Part shown: positions 1 to 14,429 of the stretch, in pieces
How positions within the stretch are numbered: position 1 is the first letter of the stretch
Layout of the letters: every line of letters begins with the position of its first letter
Source of the DNA: Callipepla californica brunnescens
Lineage: Eukaryota > Chordata > Aves > Galliformes > Odontophoridae
Reading direction: 5' to 3'
Length of the DNA stretch: 64,000 bases
Assembly (NCBI GenBank): GCA_023055505.1
Contig: JALIRH010000019.1
Location: 1,860,001-1,924,000, forward strand
Position numbers and translations under genes: made by a program
Notes under the pieces: generated by a model
Seen by the model: only the letters and a program-made list of their open reading frames with translations
What the model was told of the DNA's origin: nothing
Database searches by the model: none

Positions 1-2132
1 GCACAGAGTATTATACAGCTGTGACATTAGGTGTTTTTGTTTTACTTTGTTTGCTTTTTTTTTGTTTTGTTTTGTTCAGAATAAAAGAGAAGCAAACCAG
101 GGCTGAACCAAACTGGTCTAAAATGGGGCATGCTGAAATTGGCAAGCTGGTTGGCTGAAGGAATGAAAATCCTGCAAGCAGTATCCTGACAATTATGAAA
201 CAAATTATTTTTCCTTGTTAGGTCTTTAATAAAAAGGAAGGGGAAAGCATATGCAGATGTTAAATTTTACATTAAAAAGCCAAAGCCACAGTGAGAGGGA
301 TCACAGTATGTAAATTTCTCATATTACATCATGACTTCTCTCTGAATAGTTGGCATTATTTAAAACAACTTTGTTGAATTGAATGAACTTTGATCCTAAT
401 GAAGAACATTTGATCATATTAAGTGCAGACTTCAAAATGGTATTTATCTTGAGAAAAAATATTTGCAAGAAAGTATTCTGTGTGTATCTGAACAATCTAA
501 AGCTACTATTTTTAGTGTAATATATGTTCATATGCAAATTTGCTACCCCAGGGTGTATGTTTACTGCTTTACAAATTGTGCTTGGTGTTTCTGTTTCTTT
601 TAACAGAAATAAGCTTACATTTACTGGACTCGGTTTTTCTTCCTGCTCTTTGATCACACAAATGTAGGTTTAGAATGAGTCTGTATAGGCTTTCCCTTTA
701 AGGATACAAATTGCTGTTAGTCACTTTCTGGTGCTGGGAGCACACAAGTCCTTTACTCCAAGCAGTGGATCTTGGGGGAGGTCTGCTGTGGCCTAATCTT
801 CTCTGCGTACTTTTCAGGAATGATCAGCTGGTGTCCATGTTTTTGGGAGGATGCAGTAGGTATTGCAGTTGTCTGATGTATGATGCTGCCTGAAATACAC
901 TTGGATACTGCAGCTCTGTTCATGTAAATTCTTTGCTTCTTTGTTTTTGACTAGACCATAGGTTATCTAAGCCAATTGGTGTTAATAGGTAAAACGAAAA
1001 TTGCTTAATTACATTCTCATTGAATTGCAGTGCAGGGTTAGTATTTGGAGAAATAGGTGTGTTATACAATTCTGCTGTGCTTTTACAATGGCAGCCTTGA
1101 AGGAGAAGGCTCTTGGTTAGCTTGGATGCTGTCTGGGCAGAGTGGACTAATGCTTCCTGCAGATGTGATAGATCTAGTTTGGATTTTTATTTCTTCTGAA
1201 TTGTAGCTTCCAACTGCGACCACTTTTGCACTTGACTTTCTGTCGTAGCCAGAGCACGTGAACTGAATTGTTTATGGATGAAACATGTGTCTTATCTGCT
1301 CCAACTGCTGAACTCAGGCTATTGAGTAGAGCTAGTCTGGTAGATGCTCTGAAATACATGTGCTGTACATACCTCCTCCTAAAACCAGCTAATTGCTTGG
1401 CTCTACCACTAGCTCTCTGTGCGTACACTTCAATTTATTTTCAGATCTAGGCCTTCTTGGGGCAATGCGGTATCCATCAAACTGTCTGGACAGTTACGAT
1501 GGCATTAGTAAAACTTCTAAATATGAGTCTGCAGCTTCTGAACTTATGGTGGTTAATATGTGAAGGAAGCTTTTATCTTTTCTGAAGAATAAACAAGTGA
1601 AGACATGGTGAAGACACTGTGTTCTTGGAAAAGAATACTGATGTAAGATTTAAAGATAAGAGAAGTTGGGACTGGACTGGAATGCATGTACTAGCTGCTG
1701 GAAATGCCTGGTTTTTTAATTTGGGGTTATTTTCATGCAGTAAACATTAGAAAGAAAAAAGTTGTTCTTCCAACTGAGGTTTAGACAAATAGACAAGACC
1801 TCTTATGAGTGCAGATCGAGTCTGATTTTGGCATTCTTGTGTGTTTGGGAACACAGTGGGGAGCACTCAGGTCAGCTCATGCAATATTGTTGAATATTGC
1901 AGGAACATAAAGCATTGTTAACATTTCATTCCAGACCCATGATTGTTGGTTCTTGATCAACACCAATCATTTTCCACATACTGCACTTCTGGGTGATATT
2001 TGGTGACTTTTGATAGTATATAGGATGCAGTTCAGCTTCATCTGTACGATGTGTGCTGGGACTTTACTGGATTGTCTGTGCTCATCTACAGTTATGAGAC
2101 AGCATTGTGCCTTAATTCAGATGGCCTGTGCG

Positions 2133-2700
2133 TAGGTCACTCTGAAAGTAATGCCGCGTATTTGTTTCCATGGGATCTACAACAAAGAGAACAATAACAT
2201 TATTTGATAGAGCAAATTCGCAGCTACAAAATGACATTTTTAAATATAGTCACTACCATTAGCTGTGCGTTTTCACCACAGATGTACAAGAGCTGCATCC
2301 TGATCTCATAAAAGTCTGCACAGCTATCTGCAACACAGCTTGTCTTTCACATTGCTGTTGCCACTGCTGAAATGCACCACCCACTGCCTCCCTGTGTTCA
2401 CATCCACTGTTTGGTCTCCATTAATGTTCAGCAAGTGTCAGTGAATTTTGTTGGGTTTTGTTTTTTTGTCCTGTGTAGAGGAATTCAGTTCCACCCCTTT
2501 GCTTCGTCTGCACTTTGATGTTGGACACCACTGTGTCAGAGTGTCCCTCTGCTGCCATCTGTCACACAGCAGCAACACGTAACGGGATATTGGTGGGAAG
2601 GTTCAGCCTCTACTGCCATCCCACCACCATGTGCCTCTGATGTCATGGGCCATTATCATAAAATAGGAGGTATTTCTTCTGGAGCAGCACTTGTGTGTTA
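2133..2700 (-). mobile_element. Galluhop-like mariner, internally deleted non-autonomous copy
   Basis: The two ends are an imperfect inverted pair. The left end has CTCTGAAAGTAATGCC (2140-2155). The right end, read on the minus strand, has GCTGCTCCAGAAG then AATACCTCCTATTTTA (about 2658-2688). TA dinucleotides occur just outside both ends, as expected for mariner target sites. On the minus strand the middle (about 2325-2440) still encodes a recognisable mariner transposase fragment, NGDQTVDV, then WVVHFSS. At about 565 bp it is far shorter than the roughly 1.2-1.3 kb of a complete mariner, so most of the transposase is gone. The family name is by recollection of the chicken Galluhop consensus. 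Confidence 0.8.
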
Positions 2701-4975
2701 CATTGTTTCATATTTTTGCTATTTAGTGATGTTTTGATGTCTTTAATACTTGGCGAGGAAGACTGGCTGACATTGAAGTCACTGTAAAACAATTGCCTTT
2801 GTAGAACATGTGTTTAAGGAAAGCACGTTTAATAGAGATCTGGGGCTTGTACTGTGACAGCAGTAGCACAGCTCTTTTTATAGAGACTTTAATATCACTG
2901 CATGTTTTTTGTGTCACTTGTATTTTTAATTTAAATTATAGTACTTAGATGTCAGTGTAAGTGTTGCTTTCAAAATCAATTAAGTAAAACAAAGTTTGGA
3001 GATAAATAGCAATGTAACGTGGCAAAAATGTTGATAGGAGTAACAAAAGACAGAAGTGCAGAAGTTTCATGTTGGTGCCACCCAAGTTCTGAGTAAAACA
3101 AGCAGCAGGGACTTGCAGCCCTCACTCTTGACATATGTGAGAAAGTGCTGTGTGTTTTAACAGCAGGAAAGCTGTTAGATGATGCATCCATTGTCTTCTC
3201 TGAGGTTTTGTTTTTATTTCTTATTTGCTTCTTTGAAGCCTGTTAATTCCACTTCAGATTTCCTGTCCTGATAGAATCCCAACTTGTTCCTATGGGTTTT
3301 GTTTTGTCTTCTGTTCTGAAGTTAGATGTAAGCATCTGGAACTGAAGCCTGGTTCTCTAGTGTATAGGATTTGTAACTTTTTCAGTTACTTAATTCCTCA
3401 GCATGTAGCGATTCTGTTTGTTTTGTGTGTCTGCCATCTCTTGGTTACCAGTAAGCTTGAATTTCTGGTGAGTATTGTATCACTGTTGAGTTAGGGAGAG
3501 ATATTAGTCACATTCTTAAACTTCTGGGAAACGTACCACACGATATCAAATTGCCAAGCCCTGGGCCAAGCGTGAAAAAGTGATCTACTTTGGTGGTTCA
3601 GAAGGGATTGGTGGTTTGTTCAGATTGCTGCGGTGAGCGGCACCACTTCTACCTTTTGTGTTCTGTGTGTGGGTAGGAGTTTGCTCAGTGTCTCCATCTC
3701 TTGGGAGATAGAGGTGTGGGATATATATTTTTTTGTATGTTTGGTTTTGTATGTTTGATTTTGTTTTTCAAATGCACGTTGTAGGTGAGTGTTGTTAACT
3801 TGTCTCAATTCCTGTGGTAATCGCAGTGAGGTCATTGTAAAATTCATTTGTTAGCCTTTCAGAGGAAGAGTGTGTGTGCTTATTGTAAATTACACGCATC
3901 AAATTGGTTTGAAATCATCCCATTAGCTACATTGATTTAGTGTGTCAGAAAATTCATTTAAATTTAGTAATTTTAGAATGGAACTAGTTTCTCTTAGTTA
4001 TGGGAAGACAATTATTTAGAGACTGACTGGAGCATGAGCACTTCTGTAATAAAGCAGAAAATGGAGAGGCAGTGGTACTGGAGGAGTGACAGAACTCTCA
4101 CTGTTTGTTCCGGGATGAATTCCACTGCAACCCACCGAGAATTGAACATACCTGAAGATTTCTGGATTTCTTGTTAAAGTAAGTGTTCACAAACTGTTGT
4201 GTATTTAACGATTGTAATTATTTCCCTTTCTAGCCTGCTTTGAAGCTTTAGTTAGCAAGCCTCACATCTATTTAATAGAGCCTTCAAATAAGTACCTGTT
4301 CCAATTATAGTGAATGAGATGGTATGCTGGTATCATGTATTCAGAAGAAGATGGTGGCGCGAAGATAAGGAAAAAAAATCTCTGATTTAATATGCTGGAA
4401 TGTTTGAGAATGTCAGATCTTGGAGTGTCTTCAGAAAGCGAGTCATGAGAGCTGTGTAAAAGGAAAATTTGATCTCTTTTCATTGCTGAACCTTAACACT
4501 CAGGGATGCTGTTCTGGATAAATAGAGATACTGTTTTGTGGCTAGTTTAGTGCAGCAAAAGCGGGCCATGGTGAAATGTGCATGCTGGGATTTGCACTTA
4601 GTGTTTTAAATCAGTGAAAGCAATATTGCATAGAAGATAGCAGTCGTGAAGTGATGTCAGTTGCAGATGATGAAGTATATGTGATGTTGATAAATGGTGC
4701 TGCATTGTAGAATGTTTTCAGTGACTTCAGGCACTTAGTTCTCTTTCCTCAGAAAGCACTTAGCAATGAGAACTGCATTAATTCTTTCCCTTCAGTTCTG
4801 ATATCTGATCTAGAGTCCTCTTAAACCTCAAATGTTTCAATGTACAGCTGAATTTGCATATCTTGGTGCTGTGATTTTTGTTACTCAGGTTCTTAAAATG
4901 ATGAGTAATGGACCTGGATTTTTTGAACTTCCAGTTCAACTCTTTCTTACTTGTGCTAACATGAATGGATCCCCG

Positions 4976-5436
4976 TACACAAGGACATGGATTTATTAGA
5001 GCAGGTCCAGAGGAGGGCTGTGGAGATGATCGGAGGGTTAGAGCTCCTCCCCTGGGATAGAGTTGGGGCTCTTCAGCCTGGAGAAAAGAAGACTCTGAAG
5101 AAACCTTTTCAGTACCTGAAGGGGGCCTACAGGAAAGCTGAGGAGGGACTTTTTAGAAGGGTATGTTGTGACAGGACAAGGGGAAATGGCTTTAAGCTCA
5201 AAGAGGGTAAAATTAGTCTAGATAATAGAAAGAAATTCTTCACTTTGAGGGTGGTGAAATGTTGAATAGGTTACCCAGTGAAATTGTGGATGCCCCCCCA
5301 GAAGCATTCAAGGCCAGGCTGGATGGGGCTTTGGGAACCTGGTCTAGAGGGGAGTGTCCCTGCCTATAGCAGGAGCGTTGGAACAAGATGATTGTAAAGG
5401 TCCCTTCCAACTCAAACCATTCTATGACTCTGTGAA
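4976..5436 (+). mobile_element. CR1 LINE, 5'-truncated 3' end, sense orientation
   Basis: The sequence runs from the end of the CR1 reverse-transcriptase reading frame (LLEQVQRRAVEMIGGLE at the start) through the typical CR1 3' region. It finishes in the characteristic tail TTCCAACTCAAACCATTCTA and a short ATTCTATGACTCTGTGAAT-type repeat near 5420-5436. The 92-codon open frame over 4987-5265 is part of this LINE and not a host gene. Severe 5' truncation is usual for CR1. It lies in the same direction as ADK. Confidence 0.93.
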
Positions 5437-6518
5437 TGCTACACCTTACTGAAACTATAGGCTGTGTAGGACTGAGCCACTTACAGGTGTGCAGAACAGA
5501 GTCCCCCTGGAAATGGAGGAGGGGGAGAGCTAAGATCTGCTTAACTCCATATTTTCTTAATGCTTATGGGTATTGGCAATGTATAAGCTTCCCTATTAAC
5601 TTCTCTATCAGTGCTGTCATGGTGTTTCACTTTTCCAAGATAATCTATGTTACATAGGCTAATAAAATTGGATAAATGTTCATGTCTACCTTAAACAGAA
5701 GATTGGTTTTGCATTTACTTAGTGCGAACGGGCTTTCTGAAAGTGCTCATTGTTAGCATACCAAAAGTAAATGAGAACGTAATTATCATTTGTGATTAGT
5801 ATTACTTCATTTCATCATCGTCTTAATACTTCATGTATGTAGAGAGCAACTCTGGTGCTAACCTGTATGGGTACAAAATGTGTCTACACACATTAAGCTG
5901 TTAAAGACCATCCAGCATGGAGTTTGAGGAGAGGGGGGAAAAGTGATGAGTCTTTGTACCCTGTCATTTTGAAGATATTGAAGTTAAGTGCATTGATTCA
6001 GAGAATGAAGTGATATGTGTGGGTTGTTAGACAAGTTTTGGCAGTTCTAAACCTGAAGCAATGATTTTTGAAATAGGATTAGGATGCTTTCATTTTACCT
6101 TTTCCAATCTAAATTCAGCAGCTTAATGGAAGAGAACTATAAAAAGCAGGTGAAAATGGAGAGCAAATTCTAGATTTTTTGTGTTTAGCGATAGTAGAAA
6201 CGTAGTGAAATTATTGCTTATACTAGGCAGGTCAGTTCTATGCACTCATTTACTTGCATTTGATCTTTCTAATGTAAAAATGCCAATCATTTGGGTCAAA
6301 CTGATGAAAAAATATTTTAATCACAGTAGTGAGTTGAAATGAAAAAGAATCAGAGATGGAGGGATGGAAAACGACCGGTGACCATTATTTAAGATTTTTC
6401 AAATCATTTGTTGTTAACTTATCAGAACCTTTAAGAATTAGCCTGTTAAACTTGTGATTTATGGTTGTGTGTGTAGCTGCTCTCTGGCTGTTGCAGGTCT
6501 ACTGCTTGGCATGCGTTT

Positions 6519-6680
6519 GAATATATAAGAAAATAATGTATATTTAAATGACCTATCATATTTTTTATATTATTAATTTACAGTATTAATAAGATACATT
6601 AAAATATTACATTATATAAATATATTGAAAAGAAATGATAGATCATTTAAATACATATTTTATATAATGATTCTTTCATT
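6519..6680. repeat. AT-rich imperfect inverted repeat (long hairpin)
   Basis: The left arm around 6539-6559 (TATTTAAATGACCTATCAT) pairs with the right arm around 6635-6656 (ATGATAGATCATTTAAATA). There is one mismatch and a one-base shift across about 22 bp, and weaker pairing extends outward on both sides. The spacer of about 75 bp is itself AT-rich and partly self-complementary. It could be the remains of a small inverted-repeat transposon or simply a cruciform-prone AT tract; I see no clear target-site duplication. Confidence 0.6.
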
Positions 6681-9600
6681 TATGGCTACATCTGTTAATG
6701 GTGAAGAAAGTAGAAATGACTCGTTTTAGTAGTAAATATATCTTTAAAAAAAAAGCATTCCAACTTGCACTGTGAGCAGTACCATTAGCAGTGAACATCA
6801 TAGAGGGATTTGACAATGTATGAATTATTCACTGCTAGATTATTATATCTTTGTTGTTAGCATGCAAGATAATGAACATAATTACTGTGGCAGGGTACTC
6901 AAGGGAATGTGCAGTAGTTATTTCCTCTGTCTAGACTGGAGTTACCATCTAAAGGAGTATTAAGAAAACATGGACAGAGTCTGGTAGCTGGGATGCTGCT
7001 GCTTATTTCCTTCTGCTGCTTTAGTGAATGCATATGCTTTGTGTTCAGTCATAGAGGTAATTTTATTCATTTTTGAGAGCAGTAATAATATTTCTGTTAT
7101 AAGTCTGGCAATACTGCGTACTGTCTAAAAGGATTTTGATATTTAATTGTATAGCATTGTAGATTTATCCTCCTTTATTAGATGGTCTATTATAGTACAT
7201 CAGTATAAACGGTCTAATTGCTTAGGAAATCCAGGGTAAAAGGTTAATCAGCAATTTGCCTTTCTTTGAGGACTTAGCTTGTTATGATCTACTTGTCTTA
7301 AAGAACTTTGCAAGGCATTAGTTTATACATGTCTCTAATCTATGAGGTTGCCCACCTGATCTTACGTTAAGCTTTTTGATGAACCAAATAGTTCTATTTT
7401 CTGTTCTATATTATGTTAATGTAAATTATCTGTAATAAGTCATCCTAATTAAAGTTGGTAAATCTACAGCTCTGCTCCAATTATACAGTAATCAATTATA
7501 CACTAATTTAATTCTACTTAGCTTGATACAGTGCATCATTAATCAGATTCAGGTTTAATACAACAGATTTACTGTATTAACAAAGAAAAGGTACATTCAA
7601 AGAGGAGGAAAATAAAGGAATTTGCCGTGCCAAAGAGCATACATAAATGCTTTCTTATCAGTAATGCATTGTAAAAGATTTCGTTTTTTTCCATGGGGAA
7701 GTATAACTGAAAGTAGTTTTTTGTGAGCAGATTATTGTTAAGAGCTGAAATCACTGATATAATAATAATATAATACGTTTAAGTAGTTCATGGTTATTAA
7801 TCCAAATTCTATTCCTCATTATCTAATATGGGCAGTTGTCTCACTTCTAATCTTATTTAACTGATTAGTTGCAAATTGGATTTGCCAAAGTTACAATACC
7901 CTTGGTGGTAAGAAAACTGAAAGCTAACGGTCAGCTGCGTGCCATTCTGTTTAGACTTCAAACGTGTTACCCCTGTGTAACTATTTGTACAACTTTAACT
8001 TTACTGCTGCTCTTATCAGTGTCTAAAGTTTTGCAAATGCCATTAGGGAATACCAAATGATAAAGGCTAGTCACAAATGAGTGCATTTTTAATGGATACC
8101 AAACAGTAAATTAATAAGTAAAAACCAGTAATTAATAAGTAATGTAGAGTGAAATGAATGAAAAATGAAAATTGATTGTATATTTAATCAAGTCCTCTTG
8201 CAGTGAGGATGCATTCTGTGGTCAGAATCAACACTGCTTCTGAAAGCTGTAATCACAACTTCACATGCTTTGTGGTGTGTTGTGTTTTAGTAGCACTATA
8301 ATGTAGATAAGAAAATCTACAAAAAAGGTAATCTGATAAACTGTTAAAATGGTGTAAATCCATTGATCATTGTGGTTGTGTCACTGCAGACCACCTGTAC
8401 TGAAGAAGGACTTTTTCCTAAGGATGGATACATGCCAGAAGTTATGGAGTGTGTGCTTGTTTGTGAGAGGCAGGGACAGGCATCTGGGAAATAAGCTGGA
8501 AACAGTTGCCCATTTAGCAACTGACATCTTATTTTCTGAAAGTAAATTCCTTATTGGTCAGACTTCTATTGGAAAGTACTTCAGCGGGGCTGGCCACGAA
8601 GGGAAAGAGGCTTTCTTTCAAGCTACTGTGATCTTTCACAGAGGCTGTCTGCGGGCTTTGTTTTCCCTTTGCCTTTGTGAAGCCTACCAATTACTGAGGT
8701 CTTCCACTTGGAAAATCTTACAAGTTTGTGAGTTATAGGATGCTGTTCTCTTCAAAAATACAGATGCCGCATTTCAAAAACAGAGACTTAAACTGGAAAA
8801 ATGGGAATTTGTTAAAAAGAAACAATCCAGCAAATAAAGTTTGCAGATAAATTCTTCTAGGTAGTAAAACTTAAAATGGTTAAAAGGAAATGAGTCTTCA
8901 ACAAGTACTTCATAAGTTAAGATGCTAGGTAGAATCTAAGCTGAGTAACAAATTAAGTGGTATCATGCTTTACGTTTGAGCAATACGTTTTCAGATTCCT
9001 TTGATCCTAGAGAAAATGCAGGAGAACAACTAGGTTGTGAAGAAACTTCTGGGAAGCATTACTTACCAGAAAACAAGAATAAGGGAACACACAAAACTAT
9101 ACTTAAGTCTGCTCTTCTGGATGACACTCATCATTAGTTTCATAAAATATTCTGCTTATTTAGGCATATAAAATAACAGGGATCAGAATTTTTCTCTTCA
9201 TGCGTGTGCTCTTGGTCAATTCATGTTTAGGATCTCTTCTGATAAATTGCATACTGGAAAATTCTTAAATCCAGATGTTTTCCAAAGCCCTTACTGAAAC
9301 TGTACTTGATAGTCTTCCAGAATCTTAAGTCTTTTATATGATGGGTTAGTGTTCGCCACTGCTGTTGCTTTCCTGTCCTAATCAGAAGGTGTACAAAAAG
9401 AAAATCATATGTTCAGGGGAATACCAGCTACTTCTCAGGAGGCAGCTAAACCTTTTAGAGCTTTGTAGTTTATGAACAATTAATTTAACAATTGTTGCCA
9501 GTCAAGTTTGACTTCTGTATTGTGTGACTGGAAATTGAACTGGAGAGAAAAAGGTTTAAAAAACTACTTTGATTATCTTGTACATCATTTCTCGTCTTTA

Positions 9601-12073
9601 AGATCCATTGTCAAGTGATATTTTGTAATTATTTTTTTTGGAAACACATGTCCTTTCTTCATATTAGACTGACAAATGTGCCATCAAGTACGATGTAGTA
9701 ACTCAGTGGTGGTAGTGTGTTCATGACTGTTTTTAAGCATGAGCTTATTTCTGTGAAAATTTTCTCATGTGGATGTACCTAATCGCTGTTTCTGAAAGTG
9801 ATTTGAAGTAATATGTCTTGCTTATTATTAAAATTGAATAACAAAAGTTACACATGCTGTTACTGTCATCTCCAGTAAGGTACGTTGTCTTAAATTCCTG
9901 ACTTCAGGTGACTAGAATTTACCTTTGTGTCGATGGTCTTTGGCAATATGATTATACACATATTTTCATAGAACCAATCAGAGCAAAATATGAGAGGAGT
10001 TGTGATGGTATAATGAAAATATGATTTTTGTCTATAGGGTTTCATACACTTGGGAAGATGGACTATGTGCAGATGAATGAGAAAATACATAGCTGAAAGT
10101 GATGACAGAGTTTCTTTACAGCAGAATTGAATTCTCCCCTGGAAAATTGTATTCCAGTTTTCTATGTAGATTTTATAATGTTCACAGATGGCTTTTTCCA
10201 AGTGTTTGACTTGTATTCATCGTGTACTGAATACATGCAACTGTAAGGAGCTGAATGGGAGTTATACTTAAAAAGAATAAAGTATTGGATGAAGTTGAAT
10301 ATTGAGAAAAACAGATTGTAAGCATCTTGTGTCGAACATGAAAAATTCTTGAGTACGTTTTTCTTACCTTTGCTCCCACAGAAAGAAGATAATTATACCT
10401 CTAATCTCAGTGGGTTTTATGAAAGTACATTTGTTTATACTTGAACACAATTGGTTTGCTATAGGAAATTATCGACTTTTTCAGCAGTATTTTGTCATGT
10501 AGCTCTATCTTTATAAATGGTTTATATAGGAGGTATAGGACGAAGAGCTTGAAGGGGAGATGAAATTCAAATAGTCATGTGCACAAGAAAGCCAGCTCTT
10601 TATAGCTTTAGTGTGTTTGACTTTGAGCTACATGCTGATTTTAGCAAGGTGTTTTTATGCATCATGAAAACAGTTTTATAAATATTTTTTTGAACAAACT
10701 CGGTTTGCGTTGTGTTATAATTTAAATTTCAGTTGTCTTGCTTGGGGTTTGACTGTTTCCGCAGTAAAGTAGACCATTCAAGTGATAAATCCATAGTTAC
10801 ACATATGGGAAGCAGAATTATACTGCAGTGTGGTAGAAGTTAATTTTCTTGTGGCACAGTGCATGAGGGTATTCTGTAGAGCATTCCAGTAGCTCTCATT
10901 GCAAGTCATTGGATAGTAGCATGTAAGTTATTTTCAGTGGTCTTGTGTTACTGATAAAATAGTTAAGTCATGATCTATACTAATCATCTTGCATTTGTGC
11001 TTATGTGTTAAAAAGTATACTTCCTTACTTCCTTAGTTCTATATGGAAGTAAAATAACAAGCCACAGAAAAAGTATATATATTGAAACTAAACAAACCTT
11101 TGAAGGCTGTCATAGGGTTTTAGGTTACTTCCATGTCTAATGGCTTTTATATCCTTTATTTTCAAAACTTATATTTCTAAATGCTTGAAGAGTGTTAGCT
11201 ACTTAAAGTTATGATTATTTCTGGAAAAGTTTCCTTGTGTATTCACATTTTACATTCACATAGATGGACTTCCTAATGGACTTGTATTTAGAGCTTGATG
11301 TTACAGTCTCTCTTTATAATGAGTGGGAAATGAACAAGAAAAATCATCAACAAAGAAAACGTTTTGGAAAATGGACTGTCCTCAACAGTTAAGCAAAGTT
11401 AATTTAACAATTATATAAAGTTGCTTTTTAGAAATAAAAGCATTTTTATCAATGTAAGTGTTACGACAAATATAGATATGCCAGATGTTCATAGCATACA
11501 CAACGGACCACAATTACATATTACTGCTAGACTGTCTCCTCCAGAAAAAAGTTTTGCAAACCTAGTTGTGCCTTGGAGCATGGCACGAAGCCACAGCATA
11601 GTTGCTATTAACCCAGAACATAGGAATGTAAGCCAAGCCATTGGTGTTCTGATTCTAGACAAGTCCATTTCCACTGGATTTTAACTGCCATCTGTTATTA
11701 AACACTTAGAAATACATATTTATGCACTGTAGCAAAAACTCTATGTATTTGTTACCTATACTTTTTTTATACACCCATGGATGTTCACTTATTTTTCTTA
11801 TGCTTGACTTGAATGCACGTCATGGTTTTTTCTGTTATTTTTGTATGAGTTAAAAATCAGAGTAAAGTTGTTTTGGAGACCATATTTGTTACATCTGAAT
11901 CAGCTCCTTTAGATAGTAGTGAAGGATAACATCTCAGCGTTGTTTGGATACTGGAGTGCAGACTTTAAACACAACTTGCATTTAGCTCTGTTTTGACAAT
12001 AGAAGTTAATCTTGTATGGTTTTTGTTAAAGCACTGTTGAAAAAATCTTATTGAGCTATTTGTGGTGTTTTGG

Positions 12074-12094
12074 TTTTTTTTTTTTTTTTTTTTT
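12074..12094. repeat. Poly-T run (21 T)
   Basis: An uninterrupted homopolymer of 21 T in intron sequence. No LINE or processed copy is recognisable beside it on either strand, so it is listed as a simple repeat. Confidence 0.95.
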
Positions 12095-14429
12095 AAGATG
12101 TTTAAGATTTCACATACAGTTTAACTGGTCACATATGAAACTGTAAATTAATACCTCATGGGTTTGACTGACTTCAGGACATGGTTTGTAATTCAAAGCT
12201 GCTTTGTTCCTACCCACTAGGAAAGGGCCATGTTCAAGCAAACAAATTAAAGAGTTCATTGTGATATCAAACTATTTGTTAAAACTGAAACCTCTATATT
12301 AAATTTATCATTTCATGGTGACCAACTTAGAAGATAGATTTTCAGGATTGAATTAGACTTGTAGGGATTTAATTAGAAAATGCAAAATTGCATTTAATTC
12401 TTGGTCCTAATGTATCTCAGTAGAAATTTTGTGCTCTTACTCAAAGAATTACATGGCATACAAAAGGAAAAGCAAAAACAAGAAGCACCCATCTGCAATG
12501 TTTTTTGCAGATTGCTTCAATTCAGTTTGTTCCTTGGTTGAATATTTTTCTATTTCTTCCATCTTACGTATGATGTCAGCACAAATGACAGGAAAAAAAT
12601 CACTCGTATTTTAAGTATGAAGTCAAAAAATTGATTTTCTTACTAGAACTGGTTGGTCATTCCTACCTGGAGTGTCAGAATGAGCTGACTAGTTTGCAGT
12701 CCCGTTTTTGACTTCTGTGATGAGAGGATCTTCTGCTGTTTTTACAATCTAATGAGTAAAAGCAGGAGAGGGAAATAGAGTTTTATGCAACTTAATTGGC
12801 TGTAACTTCTACATCTTCCTGGTTTCTTGCAGGTACCTGTGATCAGTAAGGACCCGAGGGAGCTGTGTAAAAACTGAGAGGAATTTGTCCTTCAGTTCAG
12901 CAAAAATTAACTATTTCTGATGTTTTCTTACTTTGAGGTTAACTGTTCCTGGATCATGAAGCCATTTGAAATCTCTTTGAGTGTTTGAGAAGGGAGAGGA
13001 AGAGAATATGCGCAATATTAACAAATTGCTTATTTTTGCTACTTGCTAGAATAGATTCAAAAGCTACAACTCTTATCAGAAAGTTCAAGATAAGTTGAAT
13101 GTTTTTAACATCTATGAAGACCCCTTCTCTTTTTAAAGAAACGTACACAAACACTCAGAAGTAGGAGAGGTGTATGGGAAGAACTACATAGAATCAGTTT
13201 GTTGTTTTGGGAACAGTTTCTGTTCTTAGCGGTGGATTACCAACAGGTCAAGTACCTTTGTAATCAATCAGCAGCTTTTTCTCTATCTTGACACAGAGAA
13301 ATGGTTATTTGGTATTCTTGTTAAGGCAAAAGTCAGCCTCCTATGTGACTCAGTTCTAAGGGATGACCAGATGATCTTCATCTGAATTAGTACAGTGTTT
13401 ACTGGTCTAATTTCTGAGAATGTTTTACTAATCACTAATTGATTTTGTATAAGTGAAATGTGTTTTTCTTGACTTAAGTGTCCGATCTACTGTGGCAGAC
13501 CTCCTTTCGAAGAAACAGTTTTAATGGCTTTGGTACTTCATTATAATCTTAATTATCTTCTGAAAGATTAAGATTTAATTTGATCATGCATAAATTATAA
13601 TTTTCTCAGTGGCATGGCAACTTACAAATGTCTTGTTGGATTTCAAGTTCTCCTAGTTTGGTTATGAGAATGCCGCATGAGAAAATGCCAGAAATACTTT
13701 TAAAGTTGAGATAGGTTTACGTTTCCTCTGTTGTATGCTTGGTCAGTTATCTTATTGATGTAGGAAATGCATATTGATTTGTAAAGAAAATATTGATACC
13801 AGATTAATGGCTGCTGAGTGACCATTAACTGCCAGGTGGTTACGTACTGTTGTTCCAACAACTTTCCAGACATAGATATGAAAACTCAGTGCTTTGTAAC
13901 ATCTGGGTTCCCACTTTTCCATCTCCATATATTTTGATACTTCATAAACACAAAGTAATATGTTTTTGTAGGGTTGAGGGTAAGAAAAACTTCTCCGTTT
14001 ATTCCAGCCCTCTTGAGAGGGAAGATAAATTCTTTCATGCACAACTACTTTGAACTGCTCCTTTTTAGGAATGTTGTTCCACGAGAGCTGGTGTGGTTCT
14101 GTGAAACTTAACAACTGAACACAAGCTTCTTAGTAATAACATGGAGGCTAGTGCAGGGTATCACTAAATATGCTTTGTACTGTTCATAGTGGCAGAGTAT
14201 ACACAGATGGGAGAGGTTGTAATGAGTGGTTAATCAGAGGGAGACTTTCTGTGTTGTTGTATTTGGGTCAGATGTTTGGGTAGTTTCTTTCAGGCCATGA
14301 ATTATTGTTCTGCTGTGGAGTTAGTCTTTTAGTGCTGCTTGGAACATTGCTTTTGAAATGTTTTACGTAGTACTATTCCCCTGCAGCTTTTCTGTGACTT
14401 GTGATTTTCACCATTTTTTCCCCTCTGTT

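Noticed and set aside
4987..5265. 92-codon plus-strand frame as a host protein
   Set aside because: It is the end of the CR1 reverse-transcriptase frame and its 3' region, reported as a mobile element.
8370..8738. 122-codon plus-strand open frame
   Set aside because: No domain recognised and no sign of a promoter, splice sites or polyadenylation. A conserved noncoding element is as likely as anything; not enough to annotate.
11421..11684. 87-codon plus-strand frame with a 61-codon antisense frame
   Set aside because: Somewhat less AT-rich than its flanks and briefly considered as an exon or old transposon piece, but there is no recognisable homology and no splice signals that fit.
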